Positions 37,436 to 46,861 of a stretch of 64,000 nt of DNA are shown piece after piece (positions within the stretch are counted from its first letter, which is position 1; each line of letters opens with the position of its first letter). The stretch is from Rhizobium tumorigenes. GTDB taxonomy: Bacteria; Pseudomonadota; Alphaproteobacteria; Rhizobiales; Rhizobiaceae. The stretch lies in assembly GCF_003240565.2 (NCBI RefSeq), contig NZ_CP117260.1, forward strand, positions 62,001 through 126,000, given 5' to 3'. A program made the translations under genes and the position numbers. The notes beneath the pieces were generated by a model. The model did no database searches. It was not told the DNA's origin and was given only the letters and a program-made list of their open reading frames with translations.

Positions 37436-38617
37436 ATGGCGTCACCCAGCATTCTCCTGACGTTCAACGCGGGCTCGTCGTCCGTCAAGATCGGCATTTT
37501 CGAGATCGAAGAGGCAACCGCCAGTATGATCGGCAAGGCCGTCATCGACCTCAGGGCAAAACCGCTGGTGTTCGAGGTCAGTCAGGGCCCCGAGCCCTTC
37601 GAGGCCGAAATGGAAAGTACGGTGACGGCCGACTTGCACGAGGTCATCGACGAAGCCTTCAAAATCCTGGCCGGCCATTTCGAGATGGATGCCATGGTTG
37701 CCGCCGGCCACCGCGTCGTGCATGGCGGCGACAGGTTCCTCGAGGCCGTCAAACTCGACGACAGCGTCATCGATGCCATCGAGGCATTGACGCCGCTGGC
37801 ACCCTTGCACCAGCCTGAGGCACTGCGTTTCATCCGCGCTGTCAAGCATCTGCGGCCGGATCTGGCGCAGTTTGCCTCGTTCGATACAGCCTTCCACGGC
37901 ACGCAGGATGAGCTTGTTCGACGCCTCGCCATTCCGCGCGCGCTGCATGACGAGGGCATCAAGCGCTACGGATTTCACGGTCTATCCTACAAATTCGTGG
38001 CTGCGGAGCTTTCCCGTCGTGCCGAAAAGCCGGTCGGCAAAACCGTAATCGCCCATCTCGGCAGTGGCGCCAGCCTCTGCGCGCTGGAAGAGGGGATCAG
38101 CCGAGATTGCAGCATGGGCTTTTCCACCCTCGACGGCATTCCCATGGCAACGCGGCCCGGATGGCTGGACGTGGGGGTCGTGCTGCATCTGATCGGCCAG
38201 AAGAAGATGGCCTATGCCGAGGTCGAGGACCTGCTCTATCATCGATCCGGCCTGCTCGGTGTGTCCGGCACCAGCGCCGATACGCGGGCGCTGTTGGAGG
38301 ACGACCGGCCTGAGGCAGCCGAAGCCATCGATCTCTTTACGCTGAGGATCGCCGGCGAGATCTGCAGGATGGCCTCGACACTCGGTGGTGTCGATACGCT
38401 GGTGTTCACGGCTGGGATCGGCGAGCATCAACCGGCCATCCGGGCAAAAGTCGTTACGCGTCTTGCCTGGCTCGGAGCGCTGATCGATGAGTCGGCCAAT
38501 GCAGAGAACGCGTTCGTCATCAGCAAAGCCGAAAGCCGGATCGCAATCCATGTCGTGGCCACCAACGAGGAGCAGGTGATCGCCGACGAAGCCTTGTCGA
38601 TAATAGGCCAAATTTGA
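37436..38617 (+). CDS. ackA: Acetate kinase
   Basis: A 393-residue ASKHA-fold kinase. Motifs: LTFNAGSSSVKIG at the N-terminus, HRVVHGGDRF, FDTAFH, GFHGLSYKF, HLGSGASLCA and TAGIGEHQP. It interconverts acetyl phosphate and acetate with ATP formation. The ATG at 37436 has CGGAG 10 bases before it; another ATG three codons earlier is too close to that site. It precedes phosphoketolase, whose product is acetyl phosphate, so the two form a phosphoketolase-acetate kinase branch that yields ATP without respiration. Confidence 0.95.
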   Translation: MASPSILLTFNAGSSSVKIGIFEIEEATASMIGKAVIDLRAKPLVFEVSQGPEPFEAEMESTVTADLHEVIDEAFKILAGHFEMDAMVAAGHRVVHGGDRFLEAVKLDDSVIDAIEALTPLAPLHQPEALRFIRAVKHLRPDLAQFASFDTAFHGTQDELVRRLAIPRALHDEGIKRYGFHGLSYKFVAAELSRRAEKPVGKTVIAHLGSGASLCALEEGISRDCSMGFSTLDGIPMATRPGWLDVGVVLHLIGQKKMAYAEVEDLLYHRSGLLGVSGTSADTRALLEDDRPEAAEAIDLFTLRIAGEICRMASTLGGVDTLVFTAGIGEHQPAIRAKVVTRLAWLGALIDESANAENAFVISKAESRIAIHVVATNEEQVIADEALSIIGQI

Positions 38618-38636
38618 TCCATGTCAGATTACTGAC
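38614..38636. promoter_or_regulatory. Near-consensus FixK/FNR box overlapping a second palindrome, upstream of phosphoketolase
   Basis: TTGATCCATGTCAG (38614-38627) matches TTGAY-N4-RTCAA in nine of ten fixed positions; it overlaps the ackA stop. A second palindrome, GTCAG-ATTA-CTGAC (38623-38636), overlaps it. Both lie over 100 bases before the xfp ATG. Confidence 0.35.
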
Positions 38637-38743
38637 GTCTGGTTGCGTTAGGGTCGCGGACGAAGCCTGGCCGTGTGGGCCGGCGGTTACACCGCTTCGG
38701 TCGCCACTGTCAGGCATGTGCACAATCGACATGAGGGATCACG

Positions 38744-41116
38744 ATGGACGGGAACACAAAGTCGGTAGCAATGCCGCTCAGTGCCGAAGAACTTCACCGC
38801 ATGGATGCCTGGTGGCGGGCGGCGAACTACCTCAACATCGGTCAGATCTACCTGTCCGCAAATCCCCTGCTGCGCGAAAAGCTGACAGTGGATCATATCA
38901 AGCCGCGGCTGCTCGGCCACTGGGGAACGTCGCCCGGCCTCAACCTGATCTATGTCCACCTCAATCGGCTGATCAAGAAATACGATCTGGATACGATCTA
39001 TATGGCGGGCCCCGGCCATGGGGGTCCTGCCTTGATTGCCAACGTCTGGCTGGAAGGCAGCTATACGGAGTTCTATCCTGATATTACCCGCGACGAAGCA
39101 GGCATGCTGCGGCTCTTCCGGCAGTTCTCGACACCGGGTGGCGTGCCGAGCCATGTCAGCGTTCCGACTCCAGGCTCGATCCACGAGGGCGGTGAACTCG
39201 GCTATGTGCTGGTGCACGCTTTTGGCGCCGTCATGGACAATCCGGCCCTGCTGGTCGCGGCCGTCGTCGGCGATGGCGAAGCCGAGACCGGGCCGCTTGC
39301 GGGCAGCTGGAAGAGCATCGATTTCATCAATCCCACCCGTGACGGCGCGGTGCTGCCGATCCTGCATCTCAATGGCTACAAGATTTCCGGCCCGACGGTC
39401 TGGGCCAGGCACAGCGACGAGGACCTGACCAAATTCTTCGAGGGCCAGGGTTACAAGCCCTATTTCGTCGAGGGCGACGTCCCCGAAAAAGTCCACCAGG
39501 CCTTTGCCTCGGTGCTCGAGACTGCAGTGCTGGAGATCCGCGAGATCCAGTCGAGAGCACGCAGCGGTGCCTCGCATGGGCGACCGCAATGGCCCGTCAT
39601 CGTCCTGCGGACGCCAAAAGGCTGGACGGGGCCCAAGATCGTCGACGGCCTCCAGATCGAAGGCACGTTCCGCGCCCATCAGGTGCCGGTTTCCGATGTC
39701 CTGACCAAGCCCGAGCATCTTCAAATCCTCGATGATTGGCTTCGCAGCTACAAGCCGGAGGAGTTGTTCGACGGCGCCGGACGCTTCCGCGCGGAATTTG
39801 CCGATCTGGCACCCGCCGGCAATCGCCGCATGGGCTCCAACCCCAACGCCAACGGCGGCCTGCTGACGGTGCCGTTGAAGCTACGGGATTTCGAGAACTA
39901 TCAGTTCAAGTTCGAGGAGCGTGCCCGCCAACGCATCGGCTCTACCAGCGTTCTCGGCAACTATCTGCGCGATATCTACGAGGACAACCCGCATAATTTC
40001 CGGCTGTTCTGCCCCGACGAGACCAATTCGAACCGGCTTGGCGCCATCTTCGACATTTCCGACCGATGCCTGATCAGCGATATCCTGCCCGGTGACGATC
40101 ACGTGTCGCATGATGGGCGGGTGATGGAAGTCCTCAGCGAGCACTGCTGCCACGGCTGGCTGGAGGGCTACACGCTGACCGGCCGTCACGGCCTGTTTGC
40201 GACCTACGAAGCCTTCGCAATGATCGTCGATTCCATGTCGATGCAGCACGGCAAGTGGCTCGAACACGCAAAGAGGGTGCCATGGCGCGCCGACGTTCCG
40301 TCGCTCAATTACCTGCTGACCTCCACCTGCTGGCGCAACGATCATAACGGTTTCAGCCATCAGGGCCCCGGCTTCATCGATACCGTCATCCACCGCAAGC
40401 CGACCGTGGCGCGTGTCTATCTGCCGGCCGATGCCAATTGCCTGCTGTCGGTTGCCGATCATTGCCTCAGAAGCGTCAACTACCTGAACCTGATCGTCAT
40501 CGACAAGCAGCCGCAGTTGCAATGGCTGACGATGGACGAAGCCAAGGTCCATTGTGCCAAGGGCGCCAGCGTCTGGGACATGTACAGCAAGCAGCCGGAC
40601 GAACCGGATGTCGTGCTGGCCTGCGCCGGCGACATCCCGACGCAGGAGACGATAGCCGCTGCCTGGATGCTCCGGAAACACGCGCCCGGCCTCAAGGTGC
40701 GCGTTGTCAACGTGGTCGACCTGATGCGGTTGTCACCGGCAGACCGCCATCCCCATGGCATGACGGATGCCGATTTCACTGACATCTTCACGCAGACGGC
40801 GCCGGTCATCTTCACGTTCCACGGCTATCCCGGCGTCATCCACGATCTGCTGCACGGACGTGACGCCCATGATCGCTTCCATGTTCGCGGTTATCTCGAG
40901 GAGGGCACGACGACGACGCCGTTCGACATGGTGGTGCTAAACAGGATCAGCAGGCTGCATCTTTGCCTGGATGTCCTGCGCTATGTGCCGGGCGCGCTGA
41001 TCGAGCATGGAGAAATTGCGACCCTCTGCACCGACATGCTCGAAGAGCACGATCGCTATATCCGCGCGCACTTTGACGACCTGCCCGAGATCAAGGACTG
41101 GGTCTGGTCGGACTAG
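38744..41116 (+). CDS. xfp: Xylulose-5-phosphate/fructose-6-phosphate phosphoketolase
   Basis: A 790-residue thiamine-diphosphate enzyme of full family length. Visible features are the N-terminal GHWGTSPGLN, the TPP-binding GPGHGGP and GDGEAETG, QGPGFID, and the C-terminal FHGYPGVIHDLLHGR. It splits xylulose 5-phosphate (or fructose 6-phosphate) with phosphate into acetyl phosphate and glyceraldehyde 3-phosphate (or erythrose 4-phosphate). GAGGGATC precedes the ATG. It follows ackA by 126 bases and is likely co-expressed with it; the neighbouring oxygen-sensing genes make a low-oxygen role plausible. Confidence 0.96.
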   Translation: MDGNTKSVAMPLSAEELHRMDAWWRAANYLNIGQIYLSANPLLREKLTVDHIKPRLLGHWGTSPGLNLIYVHLNRLIKKYDLDTIYMAGPGHGGPALIANVWLEGSYTEFYPDITRDEAGMLRLFRQFSTPGGVPSHVSVPTPGSIHEGGELGYVLVHAFGAVMDNPALLVAAVVGDGEAETGPLAGSWKSIDFINPTRDGAVLPILHLNGYKISGPTVWARHSDEDLTKFFEGQGYKPYFVEGDVPEKVHQAFASVLETAVLEIREIQSRARSGASHGRPQWPVIVLRTPKGWTGPKIVDGLQIEGTFRAHQVPVSDVLTKPEHLQILDDWLRSYKPEELFDGAGRFRAEFADLAPAGNRRMGSNPNANGGLLTVPLKLRDFENYQFKFEERARQRIGSTSVLGNYLRDIYEDNPHNFRLFCPDETNSNRLGAIFDISDRCLISDILPGDDHVSHDGRVMEVLSEHCCHGWLEGYTLTGRHGLFATYEAFAMIVDSMSMQHGKWLEHAKRVPWRADVPSLNYLLTSTCWRNDHNGFSHQGPGFIDTVIHRKPTVARVYLPADANCLLSVADHCLRSVNYLNLIVIDKQPQLQWLTMDEAKVHCAKGASVWDMYSKQPDEPDVVLACAGDIPTQETIAAAWMLRKHAPGLKVRVVNVVDLMRLSPADRHPHGMTDADFTDIFTQTAPVIFTFHGYPGVIHDLLHGRDAHDRFHVRGYLEEGTTTTPFDMVVLNRISRLHLCLDVLRYVPGALIEHGEIATLCTDMLEEHDRYIRAHFDDLPEIKDWVWSD

Positions 41117-41132
41117 CAAGCGTCAAGATGAT

Positions 41133-41165
41133 GGCAGCGAATGATCGTCGTGCTCATTCGCTGCC
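41133..41165. terminator. Perfect 12-bp hairpin between convergent xfp and fxkR
   Basis: GGCAGCGAATGA and TCATTCGCTGCC are perfectly complementary around a 9-base loop. The right arm contains the stop codon of the minus-strand regulator. No T-run; probably a shared bidirectional 3' end structure. Confidence 0.55.
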
Positions 41166-41885
41166 GTCGTCACGGCCGCTGAACACGTAGCCGATGCCGC
41201 GCACCGACTTGATGATTTCCGGCTTTTTCGGATCGCGCTCGATCTTCTTGCGGAGACGGGCGATCTGGGCGTCGATCGTCCGGTCGAAGGCCTCGAGATT
41301 TCGACCCCGGGTCATGTCCATGAGGGCCTGTCGCGTCAGGACCCGGCGGGGGCTTTTGGCCAGAACCGCGAGCATATCGAACTCACCCGTCGTCAGCTCG
41401 ATGTTAGCATGGTCGCTCGAGGACAGGATGCGCCGGTCGATATCCAGTGTAAAGCCGTCGAAACGGATCATCTCCCTAGCCTCTGCCGGGGCTGCCGGCG
41501 TTGGACGGCGGCGGCGCAGGATCGTCCGGACGCGGGCAAGGACTTCCCGCAGGTGAAAAGGTTTAGCGATGTAATCGTCGGCGCCTATCTCCAGTCCGAC
41601 GATCCGGTCGATGACATCGTCCCGGCCGGTCAGCATGATGATCGGAATGTCGGAGCCGGCCCGGATATCCCGCGCCAGCGTCAGTCCATCGTCGCCGGGC
41701 AGCACGAGGTCGAGAAGTATCGCGTCGAATGCCACCGTCGTCATGGCGCGCTTCATCGATTTGCCGTCGTGGGCGACGGTTACCCCGTAGCCTTCTTCTT
41801 CGAAATACCGCTGCAGCATCTGGCAAATTCGCGGGTCGTCATCGACGACAAGTATATGAATTTTCGAAATCAAATCATCAGGCAT
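41154..41885 (-). CDS. fxkR: OmpR/PhoB-type response regulator, FxkR-like
   Basis: A 243-residue two-domain regulator: receiver domain with acidic pocket DDDP (15-18), phospho-acceptor Asp59 (ILLDLVLPG) and Lys108 (YIAKPF), then a winged helix ending RKKIERDPKKPEIIKSVRGIGYVF. It is named FxkR by context: it is divergent from a fixK gene that overlaps a haem-PAS hybrid kinase, as known for Rhizobium etli, where FxkR (an OmpR-type protein, not FixJ) links hybrid FixL to fixK. A GTTACA direct repeat with one helical-turn spacing lies in the gap, matching the K-box as I remember it. Confidence 0.75.
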   Translation of the reverse strand: MPDDLISKIHILVVDDDPRICQMLQRYFEEEGYGVTVAHDGKSMKRAMTTVAFDAILLDLVLPGDDGLTLARDIRAGSDIPIIMLTGRDDVIDRIVGLEIGADDYIAKPFHLREVLARVRTILRRRRPTPAAPAEAREMIRFDGFTLDIDRRILSSSDHANIELTTGEFDMLAVLAKSPRRVLTRQALMDMTRGRNLEAFDRTIDAQIARLRKKIERDPKKPEIIKSVRGIGYVFSGRDDGSE

Positions 41886-41915
41886 AGCGTCGCCGATCGT
41901 AAACGCGGGGCGGCT

Positions 41916-41931
41916 GTTACAGTCCGTTACA
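41916..41931. promoter_or_regulatory. K-box-like direct repeat (FxkR site) upstream of fixK
   Basis: GTTACA-N4-GTTACA, a tandem repeat with 10-base period as expected for an OmpR/PhoB-family dimer on one DNA face. It lies 88 bases before the fixK ATG and 31 bases before the fxkR ATG. It agrees with my recollection of the K-box bound by FxkR in R. etli. Confidence 0.65.
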
Positions 41932-42018
41932 ATTTGGCACTGTTTATCACAGCGGCATCGTTCCTACGTAACGGGCAACGCGTCAATTGCTCTGGTGAAA
42001 TGAACAGAGGTTTGACCC

Positions 42019-42759
42019 ATGTTTTCGGAAAGTGCTCATCATCTTTCGACCAACGTAGTCCGAATGAAGCCGGGCGGCCCCTCGACGCTTTCCTCCGCCT
42101 TCCAGTGGCGGCCCCAGGAGATTCTGGATGCAGGCGATGCTCTGTTCTGGGAGGGTGACAAGGCGAGCCATATTTTCGAGGTGACCGAGGGTCTGTTTCG
42201 CGTCTGCAAGATCATTGCCGATGGCCGTCGCATCATCACCGGATTTCTCTTCCCCGGCGACATCATCGGCCTCTCGTTTCGCAATCTCTATCTATATACG
42301 GCCGAGGCCGTGACATCGGCGAGGGTACGCCGCTGTTCGCGGCTCCATTTCCAGCAAGCGATCAGCGAGGACGCCGGCCTGCAGCCGAAGCTGTTTGCGA
42401 AGTTGTGCGAAGAAATGGCGGCAGCCCAGGATCACATGGTTCTGCTCGGGCGGAAATCGGCCGAGGAGCGCCTTTGCAGCTTTTTCCTGATGCTCGCCCG
42501 CCGGCACGAGCGCGCCGCAGAGCCCAGAATGACGGTCGACCTGCCGATGAGCCGCCAGGACATAGCCGACTTCCTCGGCCTGACAATCGAGACTGTTTCG
42601 CGCAACATCACCAGACTGACGATTGCCGGCGTCATCAGTCCGGTTGGCAGGCACAGCATTGAAGTGAGGTTGAACAGGCTTTCCTTGCTTGCGGGAGATT
42701 GCGATGCAGACAATAACAACACACCGGATGACAAGAGACGCCAGTTGGCCAATTGCTGA
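42019..42759 (+). CDS. fixK: Crp/Fnr family regulator, FixK type
   Basis: A 246-residue protein with a cyclic-nucleotide-binding-like sensor domain (about 35-150) and a C-terminal helix-turn-helix with [24 protein letters not shown], whose E-xx-SR residues read TTGAT-type boxes. There is no N-terminal cysteine cluster, so it is FixK-like rather than FNR-like and senses oxygen through its control, not directly. It lies behind the K-box and overlaps the kinase gene by 56 bases. Likely targets in view are the TTGAT-N4-GTCAA box between cydA and cydD and possibly xfp. Confidence 0.88.
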   Translation: MFSESAHHLSTNVVRMKPGGPSTLSSAFQWRPQEILDAGDALFWEGDKASHIFEVTEGLFRVCKIIADGRRIITGFLFPGDIIGLSFRNLYLYTAEAVTSARVRRCSRLHFQQAISEDAGLQPKLFAKLCEEMAAAQDHMVLLGRKSAEERLCSFFLMLARRHERAAEPRMTVDLPMSRQDIADFLGLTIETVSRNITRLTIAGVISPVGRHSIEVRLNRLSLLAGDCDADNNNTPDDKRRQLANC

Positions 42760-44692
42760 CCGTCGGGATAGAGGCATGATAGACAGTTTCACGGCACATC
42801 GCGGTTCCGACGATCTGGGAAAAGGCGAGATCGAGCGCATCCTCGACGGCGCGACCATCATCGTCCACGGACTGGATGGGGTCGTTACCCGCTGGACCGG
42901 CGGATGCGAGGAGCTATACGGCTGGAAGCGCGAGGAGGCGCTCGGCCGGCTTGTCCATGATCTGCTGGCGACGGAATTTGCAGTGCCGGCTGACGAGGTG
43001 CAACGTGACCTCCTCGCCAACGGCGTGTGGACCGGCGAAGTCAGGCAGAGGCGCAAGGACGGACAGGTGCTTCATGTCGCAAGTCGCTGCGTGATCGCCG
43101 TGCGGGAGGGCGACGGCACGCGCGTCATCTTCCAGACCAACAACGACGTCACGGCCTTGCGCCATGCGCAGGGCGAGCTCGCCGGCCGGGAGGTCCATCT
43201 CAGCTCCATTCTGGAGACGGTGCCGGAGGCCATGGTGGTCATCGACGATGTCGGGAAGATCACATCTTTCAGCGCAGCTGCCGAGCGCCTTTTCGGCTAT
43301 GGAGCAGCAGAAATCTGCGGGCGGAACGTTCGCGACCTGATGCCGCAGCCCGATCGCAACGCCCATGACGGATATCTGTCTCACTACATGACCACCGGCG
43401 AGCGGCGTATCATCGGCTACGGGCGTGTCGTCACCGGCCAGCGCAAGGACGGAACGCTGTTTCCGATGGAGCTCTCCGTTGGCGAGGCCATTTCGAACGG
43501 CGAGCGGATTTTCACCGGGTTCATCCGCGACCTGACCAGCCGGCACCGGATCGAGGAAGAATTGCGCCAGGCGCAGAAGATGGAAGCCGTCGGGCAGCTG
43601 ACAGGCGGCCTTGCCCACGATTTTAATAATCTGCTGACCGTTATCAGCGGCAATCTCGAGATGCTGGAAGCCAAGCTGCACGACGAGCGGCAGCTGTCGC
43701 TGTTGCGCGAGGCGCAGTACGCGGCCGAGGACGGCGCGAAGCTTACGGCGCAGCTGCTTGCCTTCGGCCGAAGGCAGCCGTTGCATCCGAAGCCCGCCGA
43801 TATCGGCCAGCTGGTCGGCAGCTTTTCCGACCTCCTGCGAAGGACGCTCGGCGAAACCATCGAACTGCGCACCGTCGTCTCCGGGTCTTCCAATCTGGCG
43901 CGGGTCGATACCTCGCAGCTGCAGAATGCGCTTTTGAACCTGACATTGAACGCCCGGGACGCGATGAGCGAAGGCGGGCGGCTGACGATCGAGATCAGCC
44001 GCGTCCGGCTCGATGTCGACTACGTCACCCGCTATCCCCATGTTCGCACAGGCGATTACGTGCTGATCTCGGTGGCGGACACCGGCGAGGGAATGCCTGA
44101 GGATATTCGTAAGCATGCCTTCGAGCCGTTTTTCACGACAAAGGCCATGGGTGCGGGGACAGGTCTCGGCCTCAGCATGGTCTATGGTTTTGCCAAGCAG
44201 TCGGGCGGGCATGTCGAGCTTGAGAGTATCGAGGGGTCCGGCACCAATGTGCGGATATTCCTTCCCGTCTTGCGCGATGCGCAGCCTCCCGAGATGGCCG
44301 TCGTGGCCGAGGTCGGGGATGGCCCCCGCGGCAGCGAACTCATCCTGGTCGCCGAAGACGATCCGCGCGTCCGCCGCATCGTCGTGGCGCGGCTGGAAGA
44401 GGCCGGTTACCGGGTTCTGGAGGCTGCAAACGGCCCGGATGCGCTCATCCTGTTCGAAAAGACGCCCGAGATCGCACTGATCCTCACCGATATCGCCATG
44501 CCGGGTGGCATGACGGGCGACAAGCTGGCGGAGCGTGCAAGGACGCTGCGGCCTGACGCCAAGATCCTGTTCACCTCCGGTTATGCGTCGCCGCAAATCG
44601 CCGAGGGCGAAATGTCGAACGACGCCAGCTGGCTGAAGAAGCCCTACACGGCACGCGAACTTGCAGTGCGACTGCGGGAATTGCTCGACTGA
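42704..44692 (+). CDS. fixL: Hybrid histidine kinase with haem-PAS domain (hybrid FixL)
   Basis: A 662-residue sensor: PAS 1 (about 25-140), PAS 2 (about 150-270), HisKA with His305 (GLAHDFNN), HATPase with the N-box (NLTLNARDA) and G-boxes, and a C-terminal receiver with Asp596 ([11 protein letters not shown]). PAS 2 closely follows FixL: HDGYL with His221 at the proximal haem position, and [15 protein letters not shown] with Arg241 matching the oxygen-sensing arginine. No membrane helices. The ATG at 42704 has GGGAG in front; an ATG at 42776, just after fixK, is an alternative. Expected to autophosphorylate at low oxygen and signal to FxkR. Confidence 0.88.
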   Translation: MQTITTHRMTRDASWPIADRRDRGMIDSFTAHRGSDDLGKGEIERILDGATIIVHGLDGVVTRWTGGCEELYGWKREEALGRLVHDLLATEFAVPADEVQRDLLANGVWTGEVRQRRKDGQVLHVASRCVIAVREGDGTRVIFQTNNDVTALRHAQGELAGREVHLSSILETVPEAMVVIDDVGKITSFSAAAERLFGYGAAEICGRNVRDLMPQPDRNAHDGYLSHYMTTGERRIIGYGRVVTGQRKDGTLFPMELSVGEAISNGERIFTGFIRDLTSRHRIEEELRQAQKMEAVGQLTGGLAHDFNNLLTVISGNLEMLEAKLHDERQLSLLREAQYAAEDGAKLTAQLLAFGRRQPLHPKPADIGQLVGSFSDLLRRTLGETIELRTVVSGSSNLARVDTSQLQNALLNLTLNARDAMSEGGRLTIEISRVRLDVDYVTRYPHVRTGDYVLISVADTGEGMPEDIRKHAFEPFFTTKAMGAGTGLGLSMVYGFAKQSGGHVELESIEGSGTNVRIFLPVLRDAQPPEMAVVAEVGDGPRGSELILVAEDDPRVRRIVVARLEEAGYRVLEAANGPDALILFEKTPEIALILTDIAMPGGMTGDKLAERARTLRPDAKILFTSGYASPQIAEGEMSNDASWLKKPYTARELAVRLRELLD

Positions 44693-44786
44693 TACCGGCG
44701 GGGTGCTGGACGGACGTTGTCGATGCGAATTGACAAAACGTTGACCCCTTTGCGCTAGCCTGCCAGAAACCACGCTGGAGCCGGAC

Positions 44787-45341
44787 ATGTCGATGCGCCT
44801 TTACCGTTATGCCGTGATGATCGCGTCGCTTGTGTTTCCGGGCCTCGCCGCCGCGGAGACCCAGTGGACGGCGCAACTCAACCAGTGGTCCGTCGGCTTC
44901 GACGCCGGAACGGATGCGCCCTACTGTCGGCTTCTCTGGGACAGTCACCTCGGCAAGACGGTCGAATTCCGCGCAAGCCGCGATACGACGCGCTGGCTCG
45001 TCTCCAGGGATGGCTGGTCCATCCCCGCGGCAACTGCCACCACCGTCACTATTGTCGATGGCACCCGACGCATCGTCGCGCCTGCGGCCTTCTTCGATGC
45101 CAAGACGCTGCAAGTCTGGACCAAGGATGGCAAGACCAGCGATGGTCTCATCAGGCGGCTGGTCACCGATGCGTTTCAGGGCAGGCCCGACGTGCAGCTG
45201 ACGTTTTCCGGAAATGAGCCGGACTGGATCGTGCCGATGTCGCGCGTGCAGACGCTGTATCCGGAGTTCGTCCAGTGCATGGGCCGCCTGAACGGCCACA
45301 CCCCCCAGCCCGCTGAGACAGCGTCAGCCCAGCCATTCTGA
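44787..45341 (+). CDS. Secreted protein of unknown function
   Basis: A 184-residue protein with a clear signal peptide (residues 1-22, LVFPGLAAAE). The mature part has two cysteines (in PYCRLLW and VQCMGRL) that could form a disulfide, many aromatic residues and no membrane helix. I do not recognise a family. GGAG lies 8 bases before the ATG, and TTGACA about 55 bases upstream may be a -35 element. It lies between the hybrid kinase and the cyd/hemN operon, converging with hemN, so any link to low-oxygen growth is only positional. Confidence 0.7.
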   Translation: MSMRLYRYAVMIASLVFPGLAAAETQWTAQLNQWSVGFDAGTDAPYCRLLWDSHLGKTVEFRASRDTTRWLVSRDGWSIPAATATTVTIVDGTRRIVAPAAFFDAKTLQVWTKDGKTSDGLIRRLVTDAFQGRPDVQLTFSGNEPDWIVPMSRVQTLYPEFVQCMGRLNGHTPQPAETASAQPF

Positions 45342-45369
45342 CAAGAGACCCCGCGTATGTGCCCGGACC

Positions 45370-46712
45370 TCAGACGGCAAGACTGAAGCGGCTGGTTGTG
45401 TCCCATTTGTAGCGGTCGAAGATCGCTGCCGCGACGCGAACGACAGCGCGTCCTGTTGCGGTCATTGCGACGACACCTTCCTGCACACTGACCAGTCCGT
45501 CGTCGATCATCGGCTGAAGTGCGGTCAATTCGTCTGCAAAATCGTTTCCGCCAGAGATTTCGGCAAGATCGACGCGAAAATTGCACATCAGGGATTCGAT
45601 GATTTGCGCCCGTACCTGATCATCAGTGTCCATCAGGCAGCCACGGATACTGGCCAGCTTCTTCTCTCCCACCGTTCGACAGTAGCGCGGATTGTCCGCC
45701 ATGTTCTGGACGTATCCATCCGGAAGCCTCGATATCGCCGAGGCGCCGAAGCCGAGCAGCATTCGGCAGTCGTCGTCGGTATAGCCCTGGAAGTTGCGGT
45801 GCAGCCGCTGACCGCGGGACGCCATGGCAAGGCTGTCATCCGGCTTGGCGAAATGGTCTAGCCCGATTGCCTCATAGCCATGCCGCAGGAGTTCCGACGA
45901 GACGGTTGCTGCTTGCTCGATGCGCTCGGCCGAAGTGGGGAGGGCGCTGCCGTCGATCTGGCGCTGATTGGCCCGACGATCCGGCATATGGGCATAACCA
46001 TAGCATGCGATGCGATCCGGACGGAGTTGGGCGACTGCCTGACAGGTCTGCGTCAACGAGGATCCGTCTGCAGCGGCAGGCCGTAGATAAGGTCGAAATT
46101 CAGTCGGTCGATTCCAGCGGTCCGCAGATGGGCGACGGAGGACTGCACGGTTTCGATGGGCTGGATGCGCCCGATTGCGGCCTGCACCTGCGGCGCGGTG
46201 TCCTGGACACCGAGGCTGGCCCTGTTGATGCCCATCGCACGAAGGTCGGCAGCCAGCGCTTGGTCGACATAGCGTGGGTCGAGTTCGATAGCGTGTTCGC
46301 CGGCCTCCTCGAATGTGAAGTGCCTGTGCAGGACGTCCAGCACAGATTTCATGCCGGATGCACCGAAAATGCTCGGTGTGCCACCGCCCCAATGCAGCCG
46401 GGCAACGCTGGGTCTGCCGCCGAGATGACCAGCGGCAGTTTCGATCTCCGTCTCCAGTGCCCGCCTGTAGGCGTCGATGACATCCTCGCGGTGGGTAAGC
46501 TTGGTATGGCAGCCGCAATAGAAGCAAAGCTCGCGGCAATAGGGGACGTGCAGGTAGACGGAGACCCGCTGGCCGGCGCCGACGCGCGAAAGCCAGCGGG
46601 CGTGGTCATCCGGGGTGACGGCCGCAGAGAATTCGGCGGCCGTCGGATAGGATGTGTAGCGCGGCACGGCAAGGGCTGCATAGCGCCGTACGATATCGTC
46701 GCCGCTGCTCAT
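45370..46712 (-). pseudogene. hemN: Oxygen-independent coproporphyrinogen III oxidase, broken by one frameshift
   Basis: Two frames together give a full-length (about 450-residue) HemN. The first (46712 to about 46060) has the radical-SAM motif CRELCFYCGC and continues to FDLIYGLPLQT, then hits a stop at 46053. The second frame resumes at SSLTQTCQAVAQLRPDRIACYGYAHMP and runs to 45370 with HRNFQGYT and FSLAV. The shift near 46058-46066, beside a GGATCC, equals one missing base (a -1 change of frame). It may be a true mutation, a sequencing error, or, less likely, recoding. The start overlaps cydX by ATGA, so hemN is the fourth gene of the cyd operon, a sensible way to make haem for cytochrome bd at low oxygen. 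Confidence 0.88.
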
Positions 46713-46849
46713 TTCCCGTCGCGGTCCCGGTCAGGTTTTGTGGGGACGAGCGCGAGCTGACGATCCTCGCGCATCTCGAACCACATTGCATTGAGGATCG
46801 CGAAGGAACAGGCCAGCCCGACGCCGAGGATCCAGGTGAAATACCACAT
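46709..46849 (-). CDS. cydX: Cytochrome bd small subunit CydX
   Basis: A 46-residue membrane protein starting MWYFTWILGVGLACS, the hallmark of CydX/YbgT, then one hydrophobic helix to about residue 24 and a charged tail. CydX stabilises the haem b595/d site of cytochrome bd. AAGGAG lies 7 bases before the ATG; the start is 12 bases after the cydB stop, and the stop overlaps the hemN ATG. It is easily missed because of its size. Confidence 0.92.
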   Translation of the reverse strand: MWYFTWILGVGLACSFAILNAMWFEMREDRQLALVPTKPDRDRDGK

Positions 46850-46861
46850 ATCGTTGTCTCC

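Noticed and set aside
44731..44746. TTGAC repeated twice before the unknown secreted protein, first read as a regulator box
   Set aside because: The copies are direct, not inverted, and do not fit FNR/FixK symmetry; more likely part of a -35 region.
46053..46070. Programmed -1 frameshift in hemN
   Set aside because: No slippery heptamer or downstream structure is apparent and HemN is not known to need recoding; mutation or sequence error is simpler.
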